This document shows, one piece after another, positions 22,859-35,752 of a stretch of DNA of 64,000 bases (its first letter is position 1; each line of letters starts with the position of its first letter). A program made the translations under genes and the position numbers. Below the pieces are notes generated by a model, which had not been told where the DNA came from, ran no database searches, and worked only from the letters and a program-made list of their open reading frames with translations. Source of the stretch: Sipunculus nudus (lineage: Eukaryota; Annelida; Sipuncula; Golfingiida; Sipunculidae); NCBI GenBank assembly GCA_026874595.1, contig CM049320.1, positions 22,021,714 to 22,085,713 of the forward strand, in the 5' to 3' direction.

Positions 22859-25800
22859 TGGGAGGGCCAGGGCCAAAATTTAAACTGTCAGACTTTGTTG
22901 AGAACTGAACATATTATTGCATTTGAAAATCATGATGATCATGAAAAACAAGATGCTGAAAATATATGTGAATGTGAAATGCCAGTATCTGATCATAAAT
23001 GTGATAATATTCAAATTACATGTAATTGTGATAATAATGAAGTTAAAACAAATCAAGTTGATGAGAGTATAATTCCTTACATTTATCCATATTCATTCAA
23101 CACCTGTATCAATAATGAAGACAGAATATGCACAAATGATGACAACATGAATCTTGACATTCTTTTTTCAGAGATACTCTTAAATAATGATAATTCAAAT
23201 GATACAAATACTAACATTGTTCACTTTTATGATTAAGATTCTTCACATGGAGACCTTGTTGCACAATCGTTGAATCTTGCACTGCACCCTAACAACTCAA
23301 TAACTAATACTCAAAGGATTACAGGTAAGTTAAACGAAAAAAACCGAACCACTCCACAGTCTGAAACTACTTTAAATATAATTACATGGAACATACATGG
23401 CATGAAATCTATTTACAAAAATCCTGACTTTCATGAACTCATATCTAAATATGATATAATAGTTTTAATTGAGACATGGGCAACTAATACTGACCAATAT
23501 GTAAACGATTTGTGTGAATACAAAGGGTACTCCAATGTACGTACCCATATGAAATGTGGAGGAGTTCTTGTCTATTTAAGGAAAACATTAATTAAATACG
23601 TAAAAAATGTTATAAAGACATATATGGACATGATTATTATTATTTTGGATGGCAAAAACTTGGGTTTTGATAATGACATTGCAATGGTTGCTGTGTATGT
23701 TGCTCCTGAGAACTCTGTATTTTATGATTTTGTTGAAGAGAAAAACGGAATCACTATTTTAGAAAATGCACTAGTTGAATTGTTGATAAAATATGATGAT
23801 GTAAATTTAATTATTTTGGGAGACTTAAATGCCAGAATGGGTAATCTGCAAGATTATTCAGAAGATGACATTTTACATTACATTGAAATTGATGAATATA
23901 ATAGTGACTCTTTCAGCTTACCTAGAAAATCAAAAGACAGTGGAACAAACAAATGGGGATTGTCGTTGCACCAGTTATGTTTAACATTAAATATACATGT
24001 TTTAAATGGTAGGATACAGCCAGATTATGAGGGAAACCTAAAGGATACAGCCAGATTATGAGGGAGACCTAACTTATACGTCCACACAAGGGTCATCAGT
24101 AATAGATTATATCATTGTTATTTCAGACATTTTTTATTATTTTAAGTCTTTTGAGGTTCTAAATGAAGACTTATCTGACCACTTTCCATTAACTACAACA
24201 CTAGAAATTAAAAATGAAGTAAATATTGGTAAAAAATGTGGAAAAGTATGAAAATTGGATTCAGTATAGGAAAAAGAAAAATTGTATGTATGATATCTTT
24301 AATGATGGTAAGATAATTGATACAATAAATAATATAGAACCTGTCCTACTTACTAACAGTGAAATTGGAGCAGTAAAATTGAAAAACTTAATTCTTTATA
24401 TAGCCGATAAAACATTTGTAAAATCAGAAAAAGTAAACCATAAGAAAACTGTTCAACCAGCATGGTGGAATATGACATGTAGCAAGTTTAAAAGAGAAAA
24501 ATATGAAGCACTAAATAAATTTAGAAACACAAATAAGTATGCAGATTTGATTAAATAAAAACAAATAAAATCAAAATTTAAAGTTGAATGTAATAGATCT
24601 CAAACAGGATATGCAAAGGCAAAAGTAGATGAAATAACCTCCTGTTCAACAACTAATGAAATATTTAAAAAGATAAAGTCATATAAGAGAATGCAAATTA
24701 AAAATAGTATAACAGGGCAAGAATGGATAAAATTTTTCTATAAGTTATTAAATAATAATGTAAACAGTATCAACCTAAACAATGTAAATGAAGTAAATAA
24801 TTATGATTATTTTGACAAAGTAGATACAAGTAATTTTGACATGGAAGTAAATTATGACATAAACCAGGTAGAGATTAAGAGGCAGACAGATTGCAAAATG
24901 GCAAAACACCGGGACCAGATGGTATTTCGGTAGAAATAATTAAAGAAAACAAATTTATTTTGATACCACTTTTAGAAAAATTATTCAACAATGTTTTTTC
25001 ATGTGGTAAATTTCCAAATGAATGGTCAAAAGCAATTTTATTTCCACTTTAGAAGAAAGGTCCTATTAATGATCCAAATAATTACAGGGGTATAGCTCTT
25101 TTAAACGTAATAGGTAAACTATTCACCAAAATTTTAAATGAAAGATTAATATTATGGGCTGAAAATCATAACAAATTTATAGAAGAACAAGCAGGCTATC
25201 GAAGAAATTATAGTACAGTTGATAACATGTTCACTTTTATGGCACTAACTGAATCTTATTTATCAAAGAAAAAAAGCAGATTTTATGCAATATTTATAGA
25301 TTTTTCCAAAGCTTTTGATTGTATTCAGCATCAGCTATTATTTCATGTTCTTCATAAAATTGGCATTAGATGTAAAATGTATAAAATATTAAAATCTATG
25401 TATTCCAAATTGAAGTCTTGTGTGTTAACTAGTAATGGTTTAACTGATTATTTTACATGCACCGTAGGAACAAGACAGGGTTGTATGATTAGTCCTTTAT
25501 TATTTACATTTTTTATGAATGAATTATATTTTACATTGCATTCTGAAGAAGAAAGTTTATACATAAACCCGGAAGCAAATTCACTTTCAATGCTCATGTT
25601 CGCAGATGATGTTGTATGTTTTACAGATACAGTTGGAGGATTACAGTCCAAAATTAATAAATTAGAAACTTTTTGTGATGCTTATGGGATGAAAGTTAAT
25701 GTAGATAAAACAAAAATTGTAGTATTTAGAAATGGTGGTATTTTAAGAAATTATGAAAAATGGTATTATAAACAAAAACAACTTGAAGTAGTTTGCAGTT

Positions 25801-26792
25801 ACAGATACTTGGGGGGAACTTTCACTAGTCATCGGAAATGGTCCAAAATGAAACAACATCTAATAAATCAAGCCAATAAAGTAGGCATTATGATTAAGCA
25901 GTTTATTAGTAAATATAAATACCTAACAGTAGATCAGTCATTCTTTCTGTTTGATAGTATGGTTGTGCCAATCTTGTGTTATGGCAGTGAATTATGGGGA
26001 CATGAAAACTGTGACAATATTGAATCAATACAAACTAAATTCTGCAAATATATTCTCAAGATAAATTCTTCATCACCAACTGCTGCGGCACTTGGTAAAT
26101 GTGGACGGCGGCCATTAAAAATTAATTATTTATTGAGATGTATTACATATTGGACAAAATTATTAAGAATGACACAAAATAGATACCCAAAACTGTTATA
26201 TGTAAGATTATATCATCTTGATGAATTAGGGAGAAAAACATGGGCAACAAAAATTAAAAATGTACTATTTTCACTTGGATTTGGTTATGTTTGGATACAT
26301 CAAGATGTAGGAGATACAAAATTGTTTCTCTTTGAGTTGCAGCAGAAACTCAAAGACATATGTTTACAAGAATGGATAAGTAACATTTCAAATAACAGGC
26401 GTTTGGAAACATACTCTGTATTTAAATCACTTCTTTCTGTCGAAATGTATTTGAATGTTGTTAGAAATAATAGTCACAAGATATGTTTAGCTAGGTTAAG
26501 ATGCTCTTCACATAATTTACAAATTGGGAAAGGAAGACATGAAAGTATACACTGGACACAAAGAATCTGTATTTATTGTTTGAAACTTGGAGAATCTATA
26601 GTAGAAAATGAATATCATTTCATAATGAAATGTCCTTTATACAATGAACTAAGAGATATTTACCTTTCTAAATTTGGCAGATTTTCTTTTATATCTCTTA
26701 TGTCAAGTAAAAATACTGATGTTATTAATAGTTTAGCAGCATTTGTACACTATGCCTTCAAAAAGAGAAATAATTCATTAGTTAATAACTAA
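22859..26792 (+). pseudogene. LINE ORF2: endonuclease-reverse transcriptase, disrupted
   Basis: The N-terminal Asn/Asp-rich segment is open from 22859 to TAA 23234-23236. The endonuclease follows in the same frame, with TWNIHG (23384-23401), IETW (about 23468), GDLNAR (about 23819) and, in a shifted frame, SVIDYI and SDHFPL. A 31-nt tandem duplication at 24011-24072 causes a +1 shift; a second shift lies in the A-run at about 24229-24236, a TAA at 24556-24558, a third shift near 24880, and a TAG at 25050-25052. The reverse transcriptase is open from there: the finger motif NGKTPGPDG (about 24897), FIDFSKAFD, the RQGCMISP motif and catalytic FADD (25599-25610). Residues near the end form a C-x2-C-x12-H-x4-C zinc motif, as usual in this LINE group. 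In intact relatives the enzyme nicks target DNA and primes cDNA synthesis from the nick. All breaks look like post-insertion decay. Confidence 0.9.
24011..24072 (+). repeat. 31-nt tandem duplication inside the LINE endonuclease
   Basis: AGGATACAGCCAGATTATGA plus GGGAAACCTAA is followed at once by a second copy with one G/A difference. Because 31 is not a multiple of three, the frame shifts and stops at 24059-24061. Reading on from the second copy in the new frame recovers the conserved C-terminal part of the endonuclease. Confidence 0.9.
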
Positions 26793-27551
26793 ATTAAACA
26801 GATTATCCATATGAAATAGTTGAACGGTCACTTGTTTACTCTGGTTATAAATATTAATATATGAATAAAACTATGTAAATTTTGATCAAGTAAAAATAAT
26901 ATATATATATATAATGTGTGTATATATATGTATGTATGTGTATTATATATATATATGGATAAAAACAATTGAGATACAATACTATTTGGTACTACTTGGC
27001 CCCCTTTGCAAGTTTATCATGCGGACCATCTGCAGGAAGCTGTGAACGAGTCCTTGGGTAGCTGAGTAGTACAATATTTAGATATTATTATATATGCATA
27101 TTAAAATTTAAGTAAATTGTCCACATTAAAAGAGTTCAATATGTAAAGTTTTATTAAAAATTATATTAATATAGATATATTTGTATTTATAAAATATATT
27201 TTATGATTACATATGGCTTAATATGTAGTTATGCATGTATATGTATTGAGAATATGTGTATACACATGCATATATGTGTAATTATTAACTTGCATATTTA
27301 TTAATCTTATGAGAACCGTATATTTATGTTTATTTATATATATGGTTGAAATGACCTCTACATGATAATTTTTTTTTTGTTAATATTTTGGAATGCATAT
27401 ATCATATATTATCATTTGTTTATTATTTAATTTCTTTTATCTTTGTGATGTTGTTTTTCAAGTTTGAAAACATTGTCTATTTTGTTTTTCTACATGTGAT
27501 ATATGCACATATGGAACTATGGGCCCGAGGCCTTATATTTCTGAATAAAAT

Positions 27552-27576
27552 ATTCATTCATTCATTCATTCATTCA

Positions 27577-27580
<4 letters not shown>
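27552..27580 (+). repeat. (TTCA)n 3' tail of the LINE
   Basis: Seven TTCA units directly follow GAATAAAATA at the end of the LINE 3' untranslated region. It then meets a (TA)n tract. Confidence 0.9.
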
Positions 27581-27625
<45 letters not shown>

Positions 27626-27803
27626 ATAAAGTAAAAAATGCACTTTAGCTTCATCAATTTACAATGATTTTTTTTTCATTCTAGCCCCCCAGCTGAAATA
27701 TCCCGGGTCCGCCCCTGCTGCATGTACTGATTCGTTTTGGTCGATGCATATTATATATTATATAGGAAGAGGAGAAGGGTCAAATTGGTGTACTATATGT
27801 ATT

Positions 27804-27857
<54 letters not shown>

Positions 27858-27985
27858 AAAAAATGCACTTTAGCTTAATCAATTTACAATGATTTTTTTT
27901 TCATTCTAGCCCCCCAGCTGAAATATCCCGGGTCCGCCCCTGCTGCATGTACTGTTTCGTTTTGCTCGATGCATATTTTATATTT
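27581..27985 (+). repeat. (TA)n and tandem copies of the recurrent module
   Basis: (TA)n at 27581-27628 is followed by a full module at 27629-27808. That module runs AAAGTAAAAAATGCACTT, TTTCATTCTAGCCCCCCAGC, GGGTCCGCCCCTGCTGCATG, GGAAGAGGAGAAGGGTCAAA, then a second (TA)n at 27809-27852 and a partial second module to about 27985. GGTCCGCCCCTG resembles an outward-facing hAT-type terminal repeat, so the module may contain an old hAT end. Confidence 0.75.
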
Positions 27986-28061
27986 TGCGGTGTAGTATCT
28001 GTGATGCGGTATTGCAAATATAAACTGAACTTATGCACGTGCTTCCTTGGATAGTTTAAGC

Positions 28062-29060
28062 CACTAACACATAGAGCCTACGGGGCCCGTACGGTGAGTA
28101 AAATTACCATTTTTTGCCTAAATTTGCACGGTGCCCGCAAGGTACCCGTACGATTTTCATGGGCGCCGGTTCAATATTTACCTGCCGTACGAACGCCTGG
28201 TGCTGAGCTGGTTGCGCTCATTTCTCCCGGCGTTTTCAACTCATCGTAAGCTCGTAGAAAGGCCGTAGACAGCTCGTAGACAGCCCGTACGGTCGCCTTA
28301 CAGGCACAGGCCGATATTTGTGCAGCTGCCGTGCGATTGTCCGGGTAATTCTCCCGAAAATATTCGTGCGGGCGCTTTGCGGTGTTCGTCGTTGCCGTAC
28401 GGGCACCGTGCGATAGCCTAGCTTACGGTACCCGTAAGGGCTCAGTGTGATATGTGTTCATTCGAACGGCTGCTGTACGGGGTCCGCACGGCTCCCTTGC
28501 GATATAAGTTTGCCCGTGCCGTGTCCTCACGGTACCCTGAATCTGAGCTGTCGGATATATAAATACAGCCACATCGGCATTTATATTATAAACACTGAAC
28601 CCTTGTGAGCTGAATTCGAAGCCAACCTCTCAGGTTTGGCACTACAATAAATATAATATCAATAAAATATTTCCAATAATGATATTTTGTAGTAACTGTT
28701 AATTGTGAAAATCGAATCGAGTTACATAAGAAACACTTTGATTGAAATATACAGAAGAATAATATTGGTCTCTCCTACTTGACCGTTTCTAATTCTTTGG
28801 CTTAATTAAACAGCTATATATATAAAGCAGAAAATACCCTTACGGTGGCCGCATGGTGCCATCGATCGCCGGCCGGGCGCCTGCTGGTCACTGTGCACCC
28901 CCTTACCAACCAAGTTACGGAGGTCACCGTACGGTCGCCGTAGATTATTTGAGTGCAAACAACTAGGGTAAAAAATCAAACGGTGACCATACGGTCTCGA
29001 AAACTCACGGCAAGCCGGCGGGTTGAAAAAAATCGTACGGCGCCCAGTTTATGTGTGTCC
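28062..29060. mobile_element. GC-rich CGTACGG-rich element with imperfect inverted ends
   Basis: A 1-kb block is far richer in GC and CpG than its flanks and contains about nine variants of the palindrome-like motif CCGTACGG. The left end (ACACATA about 28067, then CGTACGG) and right end (read inward: ACACATA, then CGTACG) are imperfect inverted repeats. TAAGC occurs just outside both ends (28057-28061 and 29061-29065) and could be a 5-bp target duplication. No open frame of note, so it is presumably non-autonomous. Confidence 0.5.
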
Positions 29061-29065
29061 TAAGC

Positions 29066-31520
29066 ATTGCATGATACAACTGTTTCCTGGATTGGTGAAG
29101 ATGTAAATGCAAGGTGATAGTGCAGCGACACCTGTTGTGGTAAGTCAACAAAGTCAATTATATTTTGTGTAATCGATACCTTGTCCATGCGTTGCTTCTG
29201 TTAATGTCAGAGTAAATAAAATCCGTCTAAAGATGAATCTTTCTTTTCGTTCCAAATAATAAAAAATAAAGAAAAACGTTCGAGCTGATATCACCTATCT
29301 AATGTTTCTTCAATTAAATCACGCTTGTGTTTAGGCAGCTTTATAACCTCTGTGACTACGATGAATGAGATGCAGGTATATATTTATCAAATCATGGGGA
29401 AAAATTGTCTACCAACTAGTGGTCAGCGTCTGTTATAAAATCATATTTATGACTGGAAGACAGAAACGACCGATGATCGATTAATTATTTTATGTGATTA
29501 TCTGCATTACCGTGAAATATGCTGTATAGAATTATTCCTAAAATATTGACAGAGTAAATTTAGTCTTGTACATCACGCTGAAAGGTCAAGGTAACGACCG
29601 GGCTGATGATACGGAAGTGTATTGCTGGCACCTAGTAAAAGAAAATCATACGTATCTCATATGAACAAAATTCTATCTCGTACGTAAGACAAACTATCTC
29701 GTTCCCGATCGCGACTTCCGATTTATTATTGGTTTGTGTTAAGGTGTCTGAAATATATCAAGGGACCGAAATATATCATTTATATCAAAACATGTGCGTG
29801 TAGGACCGGGGGGGGGGGGGGGGGGTAGATGTGTGTGAAAAGATGGGCCTTCCTGTGTTAGGCTGGTTTATTCAGTGGATATACTTATAATGTAATTTCA
29901 TGATCATTTAAAAGTTCGGTCTATCACATTTTTTAACCAGATAAAATATTCAGACATGTGCAAGGAACACAACTTTATTATTGACACTTTTGGGGATTCA
30001 TATGCTTTTAGAGCTAATTTAATATTGAAATGAAATTTAGGAAGAAGACTATGCACATGTGCCAGTGTTCCCCTGTGCCCAATGTGATGAAATTATTGTC
30101 CTTGGCAGCAACATCATACATGAAAACCTCTAGAAATTAACTCGCTTTTGATAAATCCAAAATGAAATGGATTCTACTAAATGCGCAAATGTACTATAAG
30201 CCCTAGAATAAACCTGTGTATACAATTTTGTGAATATTCATGGAGCCATCGCTGAAAAATTCGACTATGTCCGTCTGAATCAAGTAAAAGAGTCTTTATT
30301 TCACAACTAGTCCTGACAGGTTTGCGTTAAACTTTCCATGGGTACATGTTTTATGTGGGCTTGATGTGGGCAAGTAGTTTAATTTATTATCAATTACAAG
30401 ATGACTACAAACAGGGGTGGATACAGGATTTCAGATTAAGAGGATGTGCAGATGACGAGGGTACTAGAGTGGGCAACCATCGAATCGTAAATTTGGGCCA
30501 TATATTGTCGTAATCATAAGCAGTTTACAAATTAACATGATGCAAAATCCTACAAGTTTCTTAAAAGCAGGTCTATCATCATGTTAGAACTGCTATCTAT
30601 GGCAATAAAGCTTATATATATTCTGGGAAATAACCTACCAGTCCATATCAGCGAAGACTTTCGGTACACACTTTCAAACGTTCCAATTGGCACACTTGTT
30701 TTAAGCATATTACAATGAGTCTTAATTATACTGTTCAACAACCAGGTATTTTGTTTTACGTCATTTGTAAAGTGCTTTTGAACATACTTAATGTATTAAA
30801 ATAGTGCTATACAAATGTGTTATTTAAAATAAAATCCGGCTTTGTTTTAAAATATTAATAATTTAATTAGTTCCCCAACTCAACCCGCCCTTTTCAAAGG
30901 AAAACAAAAATCCTCAACAAAGGGACCAGGGGGCCATGATGTACAGATGAATTTTACACACAGGTGATGCATGTATTAATTATTGATTTTATGATTTGGT
31001 GATCATATTTGTAAAAAAATCTTGAACAATGGGTAGAATGACTTCAAGAGTGCTCAAAGTCACCCTCCCCCCCAACAGTTCTTAGAAAAATTGGTTGCAG
31101 AAGCCTTATTTAAGGTTTCAAAAATTATAAAACCAGAGAGTCCGTAGATGCTAAGTTTTTACTTTAAACTGCTACGACTTGTGTCTATCTAACTTATAGA
31201 GTACTCAAATCATGTTTTTTTACATAGTTCACAGAATTTATGTCACAGTGACCTTATTTTTGTATATCTAAGGACACATTACAATGACCACCCTGACTCC
31301 AAGAAAGACATTTCTAGGTCCAATAGTTGGACCCTGTCCAACTTTCTGTGTGCTCAAAATTAGGTTTTTGTTCCCTATAGCTCGCATAATGTAGTTCACA
31401 GTGACCAATATTTATATTTTCAAGGATATTCACCCAAGACCTATCTTAATGGCAAATTAGAAGATTTTAGGCGAAAGGATACAATTTGTGTCCCCTCTGA
31501 CTCTAATGGTGCTCGCACAC
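29066..31520. other. Intergenic, no recognisable gene
   Basis: AT-rich sequence with a G-run of about 18 at 29809-29826 and no coding signal. Confidence 0.4.
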
Positions 31521-32501
31521 CAGGGGCGTAGCCAAGGGGGGGGGGCCGCAGGGGGCCATGCCCCCCCCCCCCCGCCCCGGTCGCATCCAGTACTCGCCGT
31601 CCTTTCGGAATTTCACTTAATCTAATACAAATATATATATATATATATATATATGCATTAAATCAGAAGCTAATATATGCTATCAGTGGCGGATCCAGAG
31701 GGGGCGCCTTCAGCACGCGGCATCCCGTGGAGCTGCAAAATCTCGCATTTTATCTAATTTCCGATTTTCGTGATTAATTTTCGTTTTCATATGTCTTATT
31801 ATTACTCAGCAATTGGACTTTATTTAAATTATCTGCAGTTACAATTACTTTCAATTTTTTTAGTTGAGTATAAGGATATTTATGAACAGCTGCAGAACAA
31901 CTACAGATCGAACGAGCACCGGGCCTTGGTTGGGGTCGACCGTGAACAATCTTACGGTTCCTCTGGTGATACCGGTACTAAAACTCACGATCTGTGCTGA
32001 GCTCATAGGAGTCCTGTGTGCTGCCGAGACCACGGAACCCGGTAAAATGCAAAGTTTAACATAATAATTCAGATTATCAGTTATTTCGCTACGAGCATTA
32101 CATTTAAAAGATACTATTTTCATAGTTACAAACGTGATTGAGCTTTTGCGCCTGTGACTCGTTTGAAAACGATTGAATATCCTAAATTTGAAGAAATATA
32201 TATAATAAATATTGAACCTCTCTACAGTTTGACTACATAACGGGAAGAGTTTTTCAGGAACAGGAAATCCTCATTAAACCATGGTTCATAATTGAAAATA
32301 AAAAATATATATTTTCATACACTAAAATATATAAAGTATAATAAAATTATAATAATAATAATATACATATATATACTTGTATATATAACTGTTCATATTA
32401 CCCATACATGCACAATAGCGCCCCTACCCCCCCCCCCACCCCCGTTTTCCAATTTCTTGATGATGGCCCCCTCCCCTCCCTCAATCCTGGCTACGCCCCT
32501 G
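31521..32501. mobile_element. hAT-like non-autonomous element
   Basis: Perfect 14-bp terminal inverted repeats CAGGGGCGTAGCCA (31521-31534) and TGGCTACGCCCCTG (32488-32501) are typical of hAT-superfamily elements. Flanking octamers TCGCACAC and TCAGACAA agree at five of eight positions and may be a decayed 8-bp target duplication. G and C homopolymers lie just inside both ends. A (TA)n tract is at 31631-31654. A second hAT-like end, CAGTGGCGGATCCAG, begins at 31684, suggesting nesting. No transposase is visible. A GC-richer patch at about 31865-32050 is of unknown origin. Confidence 0.7.
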
Positions 32502-33794
32502 TCAGACAATAGCTTCCAATGACCTGATTTCAGGTTTTCGTGGAGATTTGCCTACTGCCTAGGAACTCGCTGGATGAACAGTCAGAAGTTTCCAGGTCCA
32601 ACAGTTTTGGTTTGAGCCCTCTTCACATTTATATTGCTTCATTTGAAGGCCTAAAAATACAGTTGGCACCACCAGTCTTCAGGAGCAGATAAAACTGTCC
32701 ATGATCAATATGCATGGGGAGAATCACAGCTAATAATGAATTAGTTATTGAAATACTGGAAATTTTGTATCAAATATTTTAATTATTCTGGATGCACAAA
32801 CATGTATTCCTTAAAACTATTTCTATTATATAATAAAAAGTCAGTCTCCACCACGTGGCTGCACATGTTAAACGTAATCCAGGTCAAATCATCTCTATAC
32901 TCATATCAAATCGTCTCAAGGCGTCGTAGAGACACTGTCAAGAGAAACGAGATCTACCATTCAGTAACGTGTATCATTGGTGACTTATTAAGTACATTTT
33001 GTATTCTAAATGAGTACAATATGAACCGAATGATTTACCGTTATGAGATAAATTAATTATACTTGCGATATATAAGTAAATACTGCATGTTATATGTAAG
33101 AACATGTTTCAGGCAATTTAAATAGTGCCTTAATATGTTATTAATTAAATTAATTAGTTACTGAAGTGAAGTGTTCTTACCCTATCAAGAGAAACGAGAT
33201 ATACTATTCAGTAACACGTATCATTGGTAAATGAAATTCCGTCTAACTTGACCAACCGACGTTAATACAGGCACGTGGGAAAACTAGTTTTGACAAGATT
33301 AAGAGAAAACAAGCATAAGTAACAAAATAACCCTTTCAAGCGAACGAGAACCAATCCAAGCAGATTGAATAAAAATCACAGAAAAAGAAATTCAGAGATT
33401 CAGAGCAATTTTAAATATAGAAAATAAGTTGATTCAAAGATTCCTTAGTAGCTGGTAGTTCTTCGTGTAGCGTAGAAAATATTGTGGATAGCAATAGCAA
33501 ACGCATCACAAGTCCCAAAGCAAGTATAAATTCATTAAGTTGTGACAGAATTAAAAAATACTGTCAAAACACCATCTTCCACCACACTAGAAGAGACCAG
33601 AAATACAAAGGTACGCAAGACTTCCCAAGGGGTAAGATTAACATTTCAGGATAAGTTAGATATGGAAAATTCTCAGTGTCTATCGTGTTCACACATGTTA
33701 GCGGTTAGCAAACTATTAATAAAACAGTTCCTAAGTATCAATGGTTTTTCAGGATCCATATTTTCAGGATCTTTCCTACACACACTCACACACA

Positions 33795-33840
<46 letters not shown>

Positions 33841-34300
33841 CTAGGTACTCATTTATTTTCAGCCAAAGAAGTTTTATGTACATTGGACTGCTGTTAATTG
33901 AAATTTATATATATGGTTAACCATAAGTTAGTAACCATAAGTTAGTAAGCTGATACTTGTCATATAAAACTCTACCTTTAGAGTTTCTTATATATGTATG
34001 ACGGGTTAAAGGCTTCTTGATAAAATATTAAATATTTTTATTAAAAAAATGTGTACTTCAACTCAGTTGACTTATTATCTCGTATATTCCATTTTAAAAT
34101 GTAAAGCTCGCAACAAAAATACAAACTCAAACAACAAGATGATTCATGCTTTGCATGTCAATGATAGAACATTGTTTCAGTGTTTATAACTAACTGGTGG
34201 CAACAACACTTATTCCTCTTGCAAGTAGATTTGAATATGCATATATTTATATATGTTTTTTATATATATATATATATTTTATTTTGTCATGTGTCATTTT
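32502..34300. other. Intergenic, with a dispersed direct repeat and a (CA)n(TA)n tract
   Basis: A segment of about 48 nt starting TCAAGAGAAACGAGATCTAC (32938) recurs in diverged form at about 33184. (CA)n at 33797-33828 passes into (TA)n to 33840. No coding signal. Confidence 0.5.
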
Positions 34301-35692
34301 AGCTCAGCTGAATATAAGTCATCTGAGCTATAGTCGCGGTCCATTGTCCTTCGTCCGGATGTCCCTCTGTAAGACTGGCACGTTTCGACACCATTGGACC
34401 TATTAATCTGAAATTCGGCATACAGTTAGATGTCCCCAAAATCTTCTAAATTGGGTCAATAGGACTTCGTTCCTTTGAGATATTAGGGAAAAACCTCACT
34501 TTTTTTCAAAATCTGTTTTCACACTTCACGACTGCCTAATATCAAAACCACTCATCTGGTTTGTTTTCATATTTACTATAAATATTCCTCTATATAGTTC
34601 CTATGTACATGCCGGAAATTAAGTCAGTATTATTTAATTTAAAAAAGTTATCGACCCAAAATAATCCACTTTGTTAAAATCAGGAAAGATATTTGGTCGC
34701 TTAAGAGAAAAAGTGTTAAGCTAGGGATTTTTTTTGCAGTAATACAACTTTAATTAATCAAAATTTAATTGTATACCAAAATTAGATCAAAATCTGTTAT
34801 TTTTTTTTAAATATTGGCAAAGATATAAAATTAAATTTTGCCTAAGTTTGACCATGGCATTTTTTTGGTAAGAACATTGGATTTACTTTTCACTGTCGGT
34901 AAATATATAGATTTAATCTGTTAAATTCTGAAATTTGAAAGTAAAAGCTTAAACATTATTCTAGTTATTGAAGTTTTTCTTAGGCTCTAATGTATTTACA
35001 TTTTGAACCTCTAGATCAGCCATGTCTGGTCCCTACAGCCATGTCTGGGTAAGCGTATTAGTGATGCAACACTGCTTTTACAAATGTAGAATTACATGTG
35101 GCAACCCTGCCCTCCCCCCCCCCCCCCACCAAACCAGATATGTTGCATTACTTACATTCTTTCACCGATTGCTGTTTCCGATCCAATGTATACAACTTTT
35201 CTAATCCTGAATCAAGTGTTTTTCAGATATTATTTTGCAAATTTAAAAAAAATATTTTTAGAAAAAATATATATTTGTGTTTCTTTTAAAAATCTATTTT
35301 CATACTTCAGGGCTGCCTAATATCAAAACCACTCATCTGGTTTTCGTCATATTTACCATAATATTTCTTTATATAATTCCTATGTACATGCCAGACATTA
35401 AGTCTGTATTATATAATTTAAAAAAGTTATTGGCCCAAACATGATGGACTTTGTAAAGAAATCAGGGAAGATATTTGGTCATTTAAAACCAAAAATATTA
35501 AACCTAGGGATTTTTTTTTTCAGTAATTCAACTTAAGTTAATCAAAATTTAATTGTATACCAAAAATAAGATCAACATCTGTTAATTTTTTTTAATATTA
35601 GCAAAACTATAAATTAGTACCTTAAATTTTGCCTAAGTTTGACCATGGCATGTTTCTTTCTTGTAAGAACATTTGATTTACTTTTCACAGTC

Positions 35693-35752
<60 letters not shown>

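Larger units (their letters stand above)
21646..27580 (+). mobile_element. Non-LTR retrotransposon (CR1/L2/Ingi-group LINE), near full length, inactive
   Basis: About 5.9 kb between two (TA)n tracts. In order it carries a 5' leader, a 2A-like peptide followed by ORF1, ORF2 with apurinic-type endonuclease, reverse transcriptase and a C-terminal CCHC motif, a 3' untranslated region ending with a GGCCCGAGGCC hairpin and GAATAAA, and a (TTCA)n tail at 27552-27580. Simple repeat tails instead of poly(A) are typical of this group. The plus-strand copy has premature stops and frameshifts in ORF2 and an in-frame stop between the 2A region and ORF1, so it should not retrotranspose. Target-site duplication cannot be read because both flanks are TA repeats. 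The exact clade needs a phylogeny. Confidence 0.9.
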
